Source: Opitutia bacterium
Lineage (GTDB): Bacteria; Verrucomicrobiota; Verrucomicrobiia; Opitutales; Opitutaceae
Length of the DNA: 38,587 bases
Direction: 5' to 3'
Assembly (NCBI GenBank): GCA_947458705.1
Contig: CANHAH010000012.1
Location: 1-38,587 of the forward strand
Below the pieces are notes generated by a model. The model worked only from the letters and a program-made list of their open reading frames with translations. It was not told the origin of the DNA and did not search any database. The translations under genes and the position numbers were made by a program. Every line of letters starts with the position of its first letter. Positions within the stretch are counted from its first letter, which is position 1. Positions 1 to 10,222 of this stretch are shown piece by piece.

Positions 1-1694
1 ACGGCTTCGAATTCGCGGGCGGCATCGTCGTGGCGCTCAAGCAGCAAGTAAGCGTTGCCGAGCCCGAAGTGAGCTTCGAAAGCATCGGGCTGGGCGCGGG
101 CGGCAAACACGAGATGCTCTACGGCGGCGCCGGGTTGACCGAGCTCGAGTAGGACGCCTCCAAGATTGTTGCGAGCCGTGACCTCGGAAGGATCTAGAGC
201 AACAACGACTCGGAAGTGTTCCAGGGCGCCAGCTAGATCGCGACTCTCGAGCAAGAGGTTGCCGAGGTTAATGTGGGCTTTGGCGTAGCGAGGATTGAGG
301 CGTAGCGCGGTGATGAAAGCGGCCTGGGCTTTGGTTGTTTGGGCGATTGCAACGTAGGAGTTGCCAAGATTATACGGCACGGCAGCAGCGGTGGGTAGGA
401 GGCGGGCGGCAGCTTCGAATTCCGAGATGGCTTCGACGTGGCGGCCTGCTTCGGCGTAGGCTTGGCCTAGATTATAGCGGGCGAAACCGTTGTCCGGGCG
501 TTGGGCGGCGGTGTCGCGGTAGAGGGTGATGGCGCTGGCGTAAACGGTGTTGCGGTGGATCGTGACCGCGCCGAGGGCGGTCGCGGCGCAGAGCGGGGCT
601 AGCCACCAGAGCCGGCCAAGCGTTCGTTGCGCGGCGAGGGCCGCGAGCACAGTGAGCGCGGCTAGCGAGAGGTAGATGCGGTGCTCTGCGAGCATCTGGC
701 GGGTCCCGCCGACGATGCTAGATGTAGGCGCGAGAATAAGAAAATACCACACGCCGAGAAACCCGAGGGCGGGTCGGCGCCAAAGCGCGTAGCCTGTGGC
801 GGCGAGGAGCAGTAGATCGACCGCGAGGTATGGTGCGGCGGTGGCGAGCGGGATGAAATCTTGGCCATAGTCAAAAATGAGCGGACTCGGCCAAAGCGCG
901 AGCCGAGCATAGTGGAGTACGGCGCGGGATTGGCAGAGCGCGTAGTCCCACGGCGTGATGCCCGCGGCGGAGCCGATGGTGCCACCGCGGTTGCCGGCCC
1001 CGAGGACTAGAATCGCGAGTAATAGCCAGGTACTCGCGAGGGCGACGTAGAATTTACCATGACGTTCCCAGCCCTCGCGGAATGAGCCAGCCACAAAAGT
1101 GCGGTCGTAGAGCACCACGAGAAGCGGCGCGACCACCATAACCTCCTTGGTGGCCATACCGAGAGCGCAGGTAAGGAACGAACAAAAAAAATTTTGGCGC
1201 TGAAAAAAATACAGCGTCGCGAGCAACAAAAGCCCCATGAGCGACTCGGTGCGTTGTGCTAGGTAAGTGACGGATTCTGTTTGGAGCGGATGCACGGCCC
1301 ATAGCAGCGCGGTGCTGAAGGCGACAAGTGACGCCGACGATATCTTGAGTGATTCAAGTGTGCGGCGCACGAGACCAAACAGCGTCAGCGCGGCGAAGGC
1401 GTGGATCGCGAGATTGGCAGCGTGATAGCTCCACGGCGCGGTGCCGCTGATCGCGTAGTTTAATGCAAATGACAAATTTACAAGTGGTCGGCCCTCGACC
1501 GTGATTCCTTGGCCTGAGGGCGGGGACAAGACTTGGGTCAAAGGCCAGAGCTGGCGAATTGAGGGATTTTCGACGATGGATAACGCATCATCGAAGACGA
1601 ACGGCCCGCCAAAGCTGTTGGAGTAAACCGCGCCCACGGCGGCCACGAGCAGCACCGCAAGCCGGCGGGATTCGGCCGGCGCATAGAAACTCAT
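1..1694 (-). CDS. Membrane protein with N-terminal multi-TM region and C-terminal TPR repeats (TMTC/DUF1736-like), C-terminus cut by window edge
   Basis: Manual reverse translation from ATG at 1694: MSFYAPAESRRLAVLLVAAVGAVYSNSFGGPFVFDDALSIVENPSI..., hydrophobic segments, then TPR-like repeats (ARYNLGQAYAEAGRHVEAISEFEAAARLLP..., AKAHINLGNLLLESRDLAGALEHFRVVVALDP). No stop before the window start. Confidence 0.8.
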   Translation of the reverse strand, partial: MSFYAPAESRRLAVLLVAAVGAVYSNSFGGPFVFDDALSIVENPSIRQLWPLTQVLSPPSGQGITVEGRPLVNLSFALNYAISGTAPWSYHAANLAIHAFAALTLFGLVRRTLESLKISSASLVAFSTALLWAVHPLQTESVTYLAQRTESLMGLLLLATLYFFQRQNFFCSFLTCALGMATKEVMVVAPLLVVLYDRTFVAGSFREGWERHGKFYVALASTWLLLAILVLGAGNRGGTIGSAAGITPWDYALCQSRAVLHYARLALWPSPLIFDYGQDFIPLATAAPYLAVDLLLLAATGYALWRRPALGFLGVWYFLILAPTSSIVGGTRQMLAEHRIYLSLAALTVLAALAAQRTLGRLWWLAPLCAATALGAVTIHRNTVYASAITLYRDTAAQRPDNGFARYNLGQAYAEAGRHVEAISEFEAAARLLPTAAAVPYNLGNSYVAIAQTTKAQAAFITALRLNPRYAKAHINLGNLLLESRDLAGALEHFRVVVALDPSEVTARNNLGGVLLELGQPGAAVEHLVFAARAQPDAFEAHFGLGNAYLLLERHDDAAREFEA

Positions 1695-1730
1695 AGAAGA
1701 CGGGGACACGTGCGGGCGTAAGTTTGTAAT

Positions 1731-3482
1731 TTAAGCGCCGTCTCTGGTCGTGGTGCGGCTCGAGTGCAGCAAAATTGCACCGATGAGCAGCACGATTCCG
1801 CCGCAGCCGATGAACGCAAGGCGCCCACTCAGAGGGTTGGGAATCAGCGCCAGCAACAGCACAAAGCCACCGTAGGCCAGACACAGCCAGCCGACGGCGG
1901 AGGATTGGTGGGCATCGTTGCCGGCACCTTCCTCTTTTGTAAAGTCAACAGGCCGGTTGAAGCGGGTGAAGAATTCGGCGACGTTTGCTTGATGCTCCGG
2001 TGTGGTGCGGCGCCAAAAAAACGTACTGCCCAGAAACCATGCGGAGCCGATCGTGATATTGCCGAAAAGCTCAATGGATTGGCGCCAGTATTCCTTGGTG
2101 TGGTCATCGAGTGGTGCGGTATAGTCGAAGAGTGACGCAGCCCATTCCGGCGTGAGAAAGCGACTGATCACCAGTGAACAAAAAAATCCCACGAGCACCG
2201 TGCTCCACGCGGACCAAGGCGGCGTCCGCCGCACTATCAAGCCGAGCACGAGCGGAACCAGTATCGGCGTGCCTATCAGAATACCCAATCTTTGTGTCAT
2301 GAGGAAAAGGCTGACGCCCTTTAACTCGCTCAGTTCCAGTCCGACTAAAATTACGGCGATTCCCAGCACTGCTGTCGTGCATTTGCCGGCGCGCAGCAGG
2401 TGGGCGTCCGAGGCCTGTGGGCGTAGCATGGGCTGGTAAAAATTCTTGATGAAGTAACCGGCGTTTTTATTTAGGCCAGAATCCATCGACGACATCGTGG
2501 CCGCAAAGATGCCGCTAACCAGCAGGCCCATCATACCGACCGGCATGACGTCGCGCGCGATGGCGATAAAGGCAGCCTCCTCGGGATTTTTGAGAGTGGG
2601 AAAAAGTGCGGCTAAATCGGGATGGACGATGCGTGCCACCATCGGTGGCAGGAACCAAATCACGATACCGATCATAAACAACCCTGCGCCAAGTAATGCC
2701 GCCCAACGCGCGTGGCGGCCGTCTTTGACGCAAAGGTAGCGGTTGGCGTCGTTGAGGTTATTAGTGGAGAAAACCTGTTTCAGAATCATTGCTAGGCACC
2801 ACAGCCCTAGGAATTCTTTGGAAAAAATTTGGTCGAGATCTAGGTGGCCGATGGGCGCTTGCGCAATGAAACCGCTGATGCCGCCGACCTTCAGCAGCGA
2901 CAATACCGTGACCGCGAGACACACGGGCATGAGGATCAGCACTTGGATGAAATCGCTCGCCAGAACAGCCCAACTGCCACCGATCAACGCGATCACTAAG
3001 ACGACCAAGCCGGTAGCTACCATGGTTAGGCTAAGATCCAGGCCGAAAACTGCAGCGAAGAAGACACCGAGAGCGTTGAGCCAGATGCCGGCCTGTAGGA
3101 GGCCGAAGGGCAACTGGAGCCACGTGAAAACCTGTTCGCTCACAGGACCGAAGCGCGTGCGGATAGCTTGGATGCTAGTGACAACGCGCAGTTGCCGGAA
3201 ACGCGGACCAAAATGTAAGGCGTTGAGAAGAAACCCTAGCACGTTGCCGACATAAATCATGATGATCGGCCAGCCATAGCTGTAAGCTTGGCTCGCCGCG
3301 CCGGTAAACGTCCACGCACTGAACGCTACCATGAAAGCTGAGCCGCCGACCATCCACCAGAGGGCTTTGCCGCCGCCGCGAAAATACTCCGAGACGTTAG
3401 TGACGAAGCGCCGGAAGACCCAGCTGATCGTCAGCATGAATATAAAATAGAAAACCAATACGGCGTAGTCGTAAGGCGTCAT
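1731..3482 (-). CDS. Sodium:solute symporter (SSS family) transporter
   Basis: 583-aa polytopic ORF; SSS-like N-terminus (YFRGGGKALWWMVGGSAFMVAFSAWTFTGAAS) and GIFAATMSSMDSGLN motif. Confidence 0.9.
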   Translation of the reverse strand: MTPYDYAVLVFYFIFMLTISWVFRRFVTNVSEYFRGGGKALWWMVGGSAFMVAFSAWTFTGAASQAYSYGWPIIMIYVGNVLGFLLNALHFGPRFRQLRVVTSIQAIRTRFGPVSEQVFTWLQLPFGLLQAGIWLNALGVFFAAVFGLDLSLTMVATGLVVLVIALIGGSWAVLASDFIQVLILMPVCLAVTVLSLLKVGGISGFIAQAPIGHLDLDQIFSKEFLGLWCLAMILKQVFSTNNLNDANRYLCVKDGRHARWAALLGAGLFMIGIVIWFLPPMVARIVHPDLAALFPTLKNPEEAAFIAIARDVMPVGMMGLLVSGIFAATMSSMDSGLNKNAGYFIKNFYQPMLRPQASDAHLLRAGKCTTAVLGIAVILVGLELSELKGVSLFLMTQRLGILIGTPILVPLVLGLIVRRTPPWSAWSTVLVGFFCSLVISRFLTPEWAASLFDYTAPLDDHTKEYWRQSIELFGNITIGSAWFLGSTFFWRRTTPEHQANVAEFFTRFNRPVDFTKEEGAGNDAHQSSAVGWLCLAYGGFVLLLALIPNPLSGRLAFIGCGGIVLLIGAILLHSSRTTTRDGA

Positions 3483-3594
3483 AGGACCTTCCGGGGGCGG
3501 GGCATGGGATAGGTTTTAACACCCGCTGCGCGGTCGCAACCCTGGATTCCGTTGCGGTGGCTTAGGCACGTTGATGTGCGCCGAGGCTCGGGAC

Positions 3595-4980
3595 TCACGG
3601 ATATAGCCAGTAGCGCTTGCTCTTTTCTTGATACAGGCGGGCTTGTTCGCGCCATTGTTTGAACCAGAAATCGAGGTCAATCCGGTTGCCGTCGCGTTGG
3701 AGGGCGCGCATAAAAGCTTCGCTACCCATGTGGCGGATGAAACCATTTTGCTCACCGGGCTTGGCGGTGGAAAATGGGTTTTTCGGCTCCAGTTTACAGG
3801 CGAGACGCATGAGTTGGAAGCCGAGTTCGGTTGGGCGCCAAGCGTCGTAGTCGGTGATCTCGGCGTAGAGGCCGACGGCGGGTTGGCCGGTTTTGGCGTT
3901 GGGTACGCTGATAACGCGGAACTGGACGCCGGAGAGATTCAGCATGCGTAGTTCTTTTTCTAGGACATCGCGGGTTGCGATCTTGTGCGAGACGCCGCGG
4001 AAAATGTGTTGATTGCCGACGCCGCTGCGGAAGCCGCCAAGGTAGGTGCCGAGTCCTGTCATCGGGTAGCCTTGCACGGCGGCGAAGTCCTGAATGCCCG
4101 CGGAAGTGGGAACCCAATTTAGGCCAGTCTCGCTCCAGCGCATCGCACGGTTCCAACCACGCATCGGTATGATGGTGAGTTTGCCGGCTGCTCGTTGGGC
4201 GTCGGTGACATCGATGCCGTCGGGGGCGCGGGCATCGCGGACCAAACGAGCAAGTTCGCCCATGGTCAGGCCGTGAACGTAGGGGACGCGGAAGGCGCCG
4301 ACGTAGCTCATCCAAGCGGCATCGAGCGGCGGGCCGTCGACTTTAAGGCCGCCCAGGGGATTGGGGCGGTCGAGGATGATCACTTCCTTGCCGTTTTCGA
4401 AGCAGGCTTCGACGGCCAGTTTCATCGCGCTCGTAAACGTGTAGCTGCGCGTGCCAATGTCCTGCAGATCGACGACAAGGGCGTCGATGCCCTTGAGTTG
4501 GGCCGGTGAGGCTTTGAAGCTTTTGCCTTTGTAGGCGACGCCGCTGTAAAGCGAGTAAACCATTAGGCCGGTGCGTGGGTCGATCTGGTCTGGATATTTT
4601 TTCTCGGCGGGGAGATCGCCGTAGACGCCGTGTTCGCCCGCGTAAAGGGCGACGAGATTGACTCCTGGGGCGCGGCGGAGGACTTCGACCGTGCTGACGC
4701 CCTGGCGGTTGACGCCGGCGGGATGGGTGAGAAGCCCGATACGTTTACCTTTAACGGCGGCAAAACCGTTGGCTTCGAGGACGTCGATCCCGAGTAGGAC
4801 GCGGCCGGTGGTTTCAGCGCGAGGAGCTGGGGAGAAAGATTTGGCGCTTGGCGCGACGGCGGTGGCAGGCGTGGATTTTTTCTCGGCGGGCTTGGTTGTG
4901 CTGCAACCAACTAGGCTGACGACAACGGCCAGTAACGTGATGATTATACTTAGCGATGAAGCGCGCATGGTCTCGACCAT
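3595..4980 (-). CDS. DUF1343 family lipoprotein, NamZ-like exo-beta-N-acetylmuramidase
   Basis: 461 aa; lipobox VVSLVGCS; DUF1343 motifs GKRIGLLTHPAGVNRQG, LYAGEHGVYGD, MVYSLYSG, DLQDIGTRSYTFTSAM, DRPNPLGG. An alternative start lies at 4968. Confidence 0.88.
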   Translation of the reverse strand: MVETMRASSLSIIITLLAVVVSLVGCSTTKPAEKKSTPATAVAPSAKSFSPAPRAETTGRVLLGIDVLEANGFAAVKGKRIGLLTHPAGVNRQGVSTVEVLRRAPGVNLVALYAGEHGVYGDLPAEKKYPDQIDPRTGLMVYSLYSGVAYKGKSFKASPAQLKGIDALVVDLQDIGTRSYTFTSAMKLAVEACFENGKEVIILDRPNPLGGLKVDGPPLDAAWMSYVGAFRVPYVHGLTMGELARLVRDARAPDGIDVTDAQRAAGKLTIIPMRGWNRAMRWSETGLNWVPTSAGIQDFAAVQGYPMTGLGTYLGGFRSGVGNQHIFRGVSHKIATRDVLEKELRMLNLSGVQFRVISVPNAKTGQPAVGLYAEITDYDAWRPTELGFQLMRLACKLEPKNPFSTAKPGEQNGFIRHMGSEAFMRALQRDGNRIDLDFWFKQWREQARLYQEKSKRYWLYP

Positions 4981-4991
4981 AATTGTGATCT

Positions 4992-6197
4992 TTATCGTGG
5001 TCCTTGAGTCGAGTCCGTCGAGTCGTAAGGTGTGGCGATGTCGGCAGGAAAGGCCTGGGCGATGGCAGCGGCGAGTCGAATCGGGGTTTCTAGTAACGCG
5101 GTGGGCAGAGGGAGGTCAGGCGGGGTGATGGCGTGAAGGTTTAGGCCAGGGAAGGATTTAGCGGTGACGGTACCGGAAAAAATATAAGTCGGTTTTCCGA
5201 GGGCCCGTGCTCTGGCGGCGAGGGCACCGGGGCCTTTGCCGCTAAAAGAGCTGGCATCAAAGCGGCCTTCGCCGGTGATAATTAAATCGGCGGCGGCCAG
5301 TCGGGCCTCGAGGTCGAGCCAATCGGAGACGAGAGTATAACCGGGAATAAGTTGGGCGCGCGCGGCGGTCATGAGCCCGAAGGCGATCCCGCCGGCGGCT
5401 CCGGCACCAGGGGTCACCATCAGGGTATCAGGCTGGTCACAGTGGAGGCAGAGTAGTTGAGCGAGGCGGGTGGAATAGTGATCGAGGCGGGCGAAATCGC
5501 CTAGGCGTAAGCCTTTTTGCGGAGCGTAAATCGCAGCGGCGCCCTGGGTACCTAGCAAGGGATTGGCGACGTCGCAGGCGATGCGGAGGGCGGGAAAAGA
5601 ATCAGGGAGGGTGCCGCGGAGTTTTACGATTTCGGGCCAGCGCGCAGGAATCGGGGGTACGACTGTGGCGCCTGTGCTGGTGAGTGCCTCGAAGCCGAGG
5701 GCGGACAAGGCGCCGTAGCCGAGGTCGTGGGTGGCACTGCCGCCCACACCGAGTAGGATCATTGTGACGCCGCGGGCGGCTGCATGGCGGATGAGTTCGC
5801 CCGTGCCTAAGGAGCTGGCTTGCCAAGGATCACGTTGGTCGAGCGGTACGAGCGCGAGGCCTGAGGCGGCGGCCATCTCGATCACCGCGATGGTGCCGGG
5901 GTTCTTGGCTTCGAGGCCGAGGAGTTGGCGGGCGGCAGCGGGGATTTTTTCCTGTGCGATGAAGCCGATGGGCGCGACCACAGGGGTGCCGAGCGGGCCG
6001 GTGACCGTGAAGCTTCCCAGCGTGCCATGCGCTGCCTTGGTGAGAATGGAACAAAAGCCCTCGCCACCGTCGGCGAGCGGGCAAAGGTCTAGCTGCCAGT
6101 CGGGATGTAGGCTGCGCAATGTGTCCGCGGTGATCGCACACGCTTCAGGTGCGGCGAGGGCATCTTTGAATTTATCGAAGGCGAGCAGGGCGCGCAT
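4992..6197 (-). CDS. Glycerate kinase (GarK/GlxK type I family)
   Basis: 401 aa; FDKFKDALAAPEAC, PLADGGEGF, LGVGGSATHDLGYGAL, PGAGAAGGIAFGL, ITGEGRFDASSFSGKGP motifs. Confidence 0.92.
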   Translation of the reverse strand: MRALLAFDKFKDALAAPEACAITADTLRSLHPDWQLDLCPLADGGEGFCSILTKAAHGTLGSFTVTGPLGTPVVAPIGFIAQEKIPAAARQLLGLEAKNPGTIAVIEMAAASGLALVPLDQRDPWQASSLGTGELIRHAAARGVTMILLGVGGSATHDLGYGALSALGFEALTSTGATVVPPIPARWPEIVKLRGTLPDSFPALRIACDVANPLLGTQGAAAIYAPQKGLRLGDFARLDHYSTRLAQLLCLHCDQPDTLMVTPGAGAAGGIAFGLMTAARAQLIPGYTLVSDWLDLEARLAAADLIITGEGRFDASSFSGKGPGALAARARALGKPTYIFSGTVTAKSFPGLNLHAITPPDLPLPTALLETPIRLAAAIAQAFPADIATPYDSTDSTQGPR

Positions 6198-6375
6198 GCG
6201 CGGGCAGAGTGGGGCTTTTTAGGGGCCGGGCGAAAGCTCATTTCAGCGGAACTAGCGGTAAATCCGTGCAACGGTATGCATGAAACAGCATTTGTGGGGT
6301 GAGAGGCTTAGTATTTGGTCTTTCTAAACCCTAGAGGCGTGCTGATGCGTAAGCCTTGCCGCCACTGAACCACCT

Positions 6376-8643
6376 ATGACCATGATTAAGTCCGCTCCTT
6401 GCCGTATTCTTTATTATTTTAACCACTCCGTAGCGTTATGCGCGGCTTTGTTCTTAACCGCGACTGTTATAGCGCAAACGTCGGTGCGCTTGCCGGAGGA
6501 GAAAGAAGCGATCGTTTTGCCCGAGTTTAACGTAGCTGGCACCGACGAAGGTTGGAGCGCGTCGAACACGCTTTCTGGTACTCGTACCAACATGAATCTC
6601 CGCGATTTGCCGCGTTCCATGCAGATCGTCACGAGCGAATTTTTGAACGATATTGGAGCGCTCACGCTTACCGATGCTACCGATTACATCAGCGGCGTTA
6701 CCAACGTCGGCAACCAAGACCAAACCAACGACGCCAACACCTACCAAGTGCGTGGCTTTCGCCAAAATAAAGTCTACCGAAACGGCCAGCGTGAACCTTT
6801 CGCGGGCATGCTCTACGATGCCGCTACGGTGGATCGCGTCGAGATACTTAAAGGCCCAAGCTCGCTCTTGGCGGGCGTTGTTGAGCCTGGCGGTATGATC
6901 AACTCCATTTCCAAAACCCCGCGCACGCGCAAGGAAACCACGGTTAAAGTTCTGGGTGACAAGTGGGGTATGCGCCGCGCGGAGGTTGATACCTCTATTC
7001 CGCTAAATAAGCGCCTCGGCCTACGCCTCGTCTGGGTGCGTCAGGCCGGCGACACGTGGCAGCAATACGCCTTTTCCAACCGCTCCGTTTATTACGGTGC
7101 ACTCTCCTATAAGCTAACCGAAAACACCCGCCTCAACGGCAATCTCGAATATTTTAACTACGATGCCAATCCACCGGCGCCGCGTAGCACCGTCGCTTCG
7201 TCCTCGCCCCTTAACGCCTTCACCTGGCACGGCAACGGCGATATTAACGGCAAGACTCTTAACGGTGTCTACATTCCCTGGGGCTTCAATCCCCTCGGGC
7301 CCAACAACCGTCGTCTTTCTCGTATCGTGCGTGCCGGCCAGCAGATCGAGCACCGTTTTAACGATATGCTCTCGCTCCGCATCAGTGGTAACTATGGTCG
7401 TATACACCGCGACGATCTCCGTCTTAGCGGTACCCAAATTAGCACTAAGGTCGTTAGCGGCCTCACGGTCCCTAGCACCAATGCACTCTCATCCACCTAC
7501 GATCGCCAGACCGTCAATACCTACACCGTCCAAGGCGATCTCGTCGGTAAATTCAAATATTTCGGCATCTCGCACCAGGCGATCCTGGGCGCGGAGTACA
7601 TCGACACCGATGACATGCGTATTCGCGACAATACTCCCGCACTTACCTCTTACGTTTTCGGCGCCGATACGCAACCCGCTTGGGAGCAAATGCTCGATCT
7701 CTCGCGCTACACACAACCCAACAGTCGTCTCCACGCTCATGCCCGCCGTCGCGGCGTTTCGTTCACCAACGTCTTCGGCATGTTCAATGACCGCCTGCAC
7801 CTGATGGCTGGAGTCCGCCACGATGAAGGCACGATCATTAATCGTAACCCAATCGCCACCGACGCTCTCGGCAAATACCAGAAAGTTTACGAAGATGCCA
7901 ACTCACCCACCGTCGGCGCCGTTTATCGGGTCAACGACGCCGTCTCGCTCTTCACTTCTTCGAGTCGCTCATTCGCGGGCGTGCCCGTGAGTGCGATCGA
8001 CATGTACGGCAAACCCCTAGACCAACAAGTCGGTGGAGAAGGCTACGACGCGGGCATCAAGGCCTCGCTTTTTAAGAACCGGTTTAACATCAACGTTGCC
8101 GCCTTCCAGGTCGACCAGATCAACGGCACCCGCCAAGTCTCCACCAACGAAATCATTGCCGCCGGCCTCGACCCACTTGTCGTCACCGGCGCTCGCAGCG
8201 TACAGGACGTCTCGGCCCGATCCCGCGGCTGGGAGACCGATTTCATGGTCAAAGTCCTCGACGGTTACCAAGTCGCCGTAACCTACACCAATCTACATGC
8301 CTTCGTCACCGCTAACAAATCCAACCCCTCCTCCGTCGGTGGTCCCGTATCGCAAGGTCCAGGTCGCGAGTCTTGGAGTGTTTTGCAAAAACTCGAAGTC
8401 CCAGGCCGCTGGTTCAAAGGCCTGACCGTAACGCATAGCATCATCTTCCGAGACAGCCGCCGGCCCACTGTGCAAGGCTACACGCGCCAAGACGCCAGTC
8501 TCTCCTACCGCACGACGCTGTTTAAGCGGAAGGTTACCTTCAATGTTCGAGAAGCCAATCTCACTAACCTCGAATACTGGGAAGGCTTCCAAGCTCGTGG
8601 CGCACCGCGCACGTATTCGTTCTCCATCAGCACCAAATTTTAA
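6376..8643 (+). CDS. TonB-dependent receptor (siderophore-receptor-like)
   Basis: 755 aa; signal peptide; plug domain (NLRDLPRSMQIVTSEFLNDIGALTLTDATDYISGV, VDRVEILKGPSSLLAGVVEPGGMINSISKTP); beta-barrel ending in aromatic YSFSISTKF. Confidence 0.92.
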   Translation: MTMIKSAPCRILYYFNHSVALCAALFLTATVIAQTSVRLPEEKEAIVLPEFNVAGTDEGWSASNTLSGTRTNMNLRDLPRSMQIVTSEFLNDIGALTLTDATDYISGVTNVGNQDQTNDANTYQVRGFRQNKVYRNGQREPFAGMLYDAATVDRVEILKGPSSLLAGVVEPGGMINSISKTPRTRKETTVKVLGDKWGMRRAEVDTSIPLNKRLGLRLVWVRQAGDTWQQYAFSNRSVYYGALSYKLTENTRLNGNLEYFNYDANPPAPRSTVASSSPLNAFTWHGNGDINGKTLNGVYIPWGFNPLGPNNRRLSRIVRAGQQIEHRFNDMLSLRISGNYGRIHRDDLRLSGTQISTKVVSGLTVPSTNALSSTYDRQTVNTYTVQGDLVGKFKYFGISHQAILGAEYIDTDDMRIRDNTPALTSYVFGADTQPAWEQMLDLSRYTQPNSRLHAHARRRGVSFTNVFGMFNDRLHLMAGVRHDEGTIINRNPIATDALGKYQKVYEDANSPTVGAVYRVNDAVSLFTSSSRSFAGVPVSAIDMYGKPLDQQVGGEGYDAGIKASLFKNRFNINVAAFQVDQINGTRQVSTNEIIAAGLDPLVVTGARSVQDVSARSRGWETDFMVKVLDGYQVAVTYTNLHAFVTANKSNPSSVGGPVSQGPGRESWSVLQKLEVPGRWFKGLTVTHSIIFRDSRRPTVQGYTRQDASLSYRTTLFKRKVTFNVREANLTNLEYWEGFQARGAPRTYSFSISTKF

Positions 8644-8737
8644 ATTGATCTGACGGTAGTCGCAGATTTTTTCAGGGGATGTAATGGTCGAATCTGCCAT
8701 TGCCTCAGCTTGGGCCTTTTTGGAATAAATTATCTTC

Positions 8738-10222
8738 ATGTCGCTTCTGCCCCTGTTTGACGTTTCCTTGCTTATGCGCGCCACCCGGCCCGCACTTGAG
8801 TGTGAGAGTGCCACGGGCATCGTCACGGCTTACACGTTTGGCGACCTGGAAACCCGCAGTAATCGCCTCGCGCAACTATTGCGCGCGCGCGGACTAAAAA
8901 CCGGCGACCGCCTCGCGTTTTTTCTCCAAAATCGCATCGAGGTCATCGATCTCTGGCTCGCGGGCGCGAAGCTAGGCCTGATAATTGTGCCGATCAATGT
9001 CCTCTACCGGGAACGTGAACTCACGCATATCGTGCACGACGCCGCGCCGACCGCTGTTGTGACTTCGGCGGATCTTGCCGCGTTAATTCCGCGCGAAGTT
9101 ACAGTCTGGGACGTCGCTGCGCTCACCGCTGAAGCCGACGCGCAACCCGCGACACGCCTCGCCGTGCCTACCGATGCTGACACGCCGATGTCGCTCATCT
9201 ACACCTCGGGTACGACCGGTGCCTCTAAAGGTGCGGTCCTTACGCAGGGTAATTTCGCGACCAACGCCCTCACACTCGTCACCGCTTGGGATATCACCAA
9301 CGCCGATCGTTATTTGGCGACGTTGCCGCTGTTTCACGTGCACGGCTTGGCGAATGGCCTGCATTGCTGGCTGTTCAGCGGTTGCCACCTGCGTTTGCTC
9401 GAGCGCTTCGAACACGGCAAGGCCGCGCAGTGGTTTGAAGATTACAAGCCCACGCTCTTTTTCGGTGTGCCCGCGATGTTCATTCGCTTACTCGAACTCC
9501 CTGCCGACCTCGCGCGCAAGATCGGCGCGCGGTTACGCCTAGCTGTTTCGGGTTCCGCACCATTGCCGGCGGAGGTGCACGAAAAATTCCGCCAACTCTA
9601 CGGCTCCGTCATTCTCGAGCGTTACGGCATGACCGAGACGTTGATGAACGTCGGCAACCCTTACGCCGGCGAACGCCGCCCGGGTACCGTTGGTCTGCCG
9701 CTCGCGCACGTCGCGGTGAAAATTTGCGACGAAGCCAACCTGCCTGTGCCCGACGGCACGACGGGCGAGGTCTGGGTCAAAGGTCCGAACGTCTGTTCCG
9801 GATATTGGCGTCGACCCGAGGCGACGGCCGCGGCTTGGACGGACGGTTGGTTCCGCACCGGCGACATCGGCGTGCGCGCGGCCGATGGCTATATCACGCT
9901 GCAAGGTCGACGCAGTGATCTGATTATTTCTGGCGGTTTTAATATTTATCCGCGCGAGATCGAGGAACTGATTTTAGAGCAACCCGGCGTGCGCGAGGTG
10001 ACGGTGGTCGGCCTGCCTGATTCCGTACGCGGCGAAGTGCCCGTGGCTTATATTGTCGTGGATGCGGCGAAATTTGACGAAGCTGCAACCGTGGTGCTTC
10101 TGCGTTCGCAACTCGCGTCGTTTAAACAACCACGCTCTTATGTGCGGGTGGCGGCGATCCCGCGCACCGCTTTGGGTAAGGTGCAAAAACACCTGTTAAA
10201 ATCTTTTATCCCTACCTCATGA
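8738..10222 (+). CDS. matB: AMP-dependent acyl-CoA synthetase, malonyl-CoA synthetase (MatB)-like
   Basis: 494 aa; LIYTSGTTGASKGAVLTQGN, ERYGMTETLMNVGNPY, GRRSDLIISGGFNIYPREIE; 4-bp overlap with a MatC-like permease. Confidence 0.8.
   Translation: MSLLPLFDVSLLMRATRPALECESATGIVTAYTFGDLETRSNRLAQLLRARGLKTGDRLAFFLQNRIEVIDLWLAGAKLGLIIVPINVLYRERELTHIVHDAAPTAVVTSADLAALIPREVTVWDVAALTAEADAQPATRLAVPTDADTPMSLIYTSGTTGASKGAVLTQGNFATNALTLVTAWDITNADRYLATLPLFHVHGLANGLHCWLFSGCHLRLLERFEHGKAAQWFEDYKPTLFFGVPAMFIRLLELPADLARKIGARLRLAVSGSAPLPAEVHEKFRQLYGSVILERYGMTETLMNVGNPYAGERRPGTVGLPLAHVAVKICDEANLPVPDGTTGEVWVKGPNVCSGYWRRPEATAAAWTDGWFRTGDIGVRAADGYITLQGRRSDLIISGGFNIYPREIEELILEQPGVREVTVVGLPDSVRGEVPVAYIVVDAAKFDEAATVVLLRSQLASFKQPRSYVRVAAIPRTALGKVQKHLLKSFIPTS

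Noticed and set aside
335-529. Small Arg-rich plus-strand ORF
   Set aside because: Antisense to the TPR-encoding frame, low-complexity Arg/Gly composition; shadow ORF.
6198-6375. Possible cobalamin riboswitch upstream of the TonB receptor (gccactg and ggtaaatccg fragments)
   Set aside because: Fragments are not in the order or spacing of the cobalamin riboswitch core and no convincing B12 box was found. A covariance-model search would be needed to reopen this.
8662-8697. gcagatt/aatctgc inverted repeat between the TonB receptor and the MatB-like gene as a terminator
   Set aside because: Only a 7-bp arm with a 22-nt spacer and no following T-tract; too weak to call.
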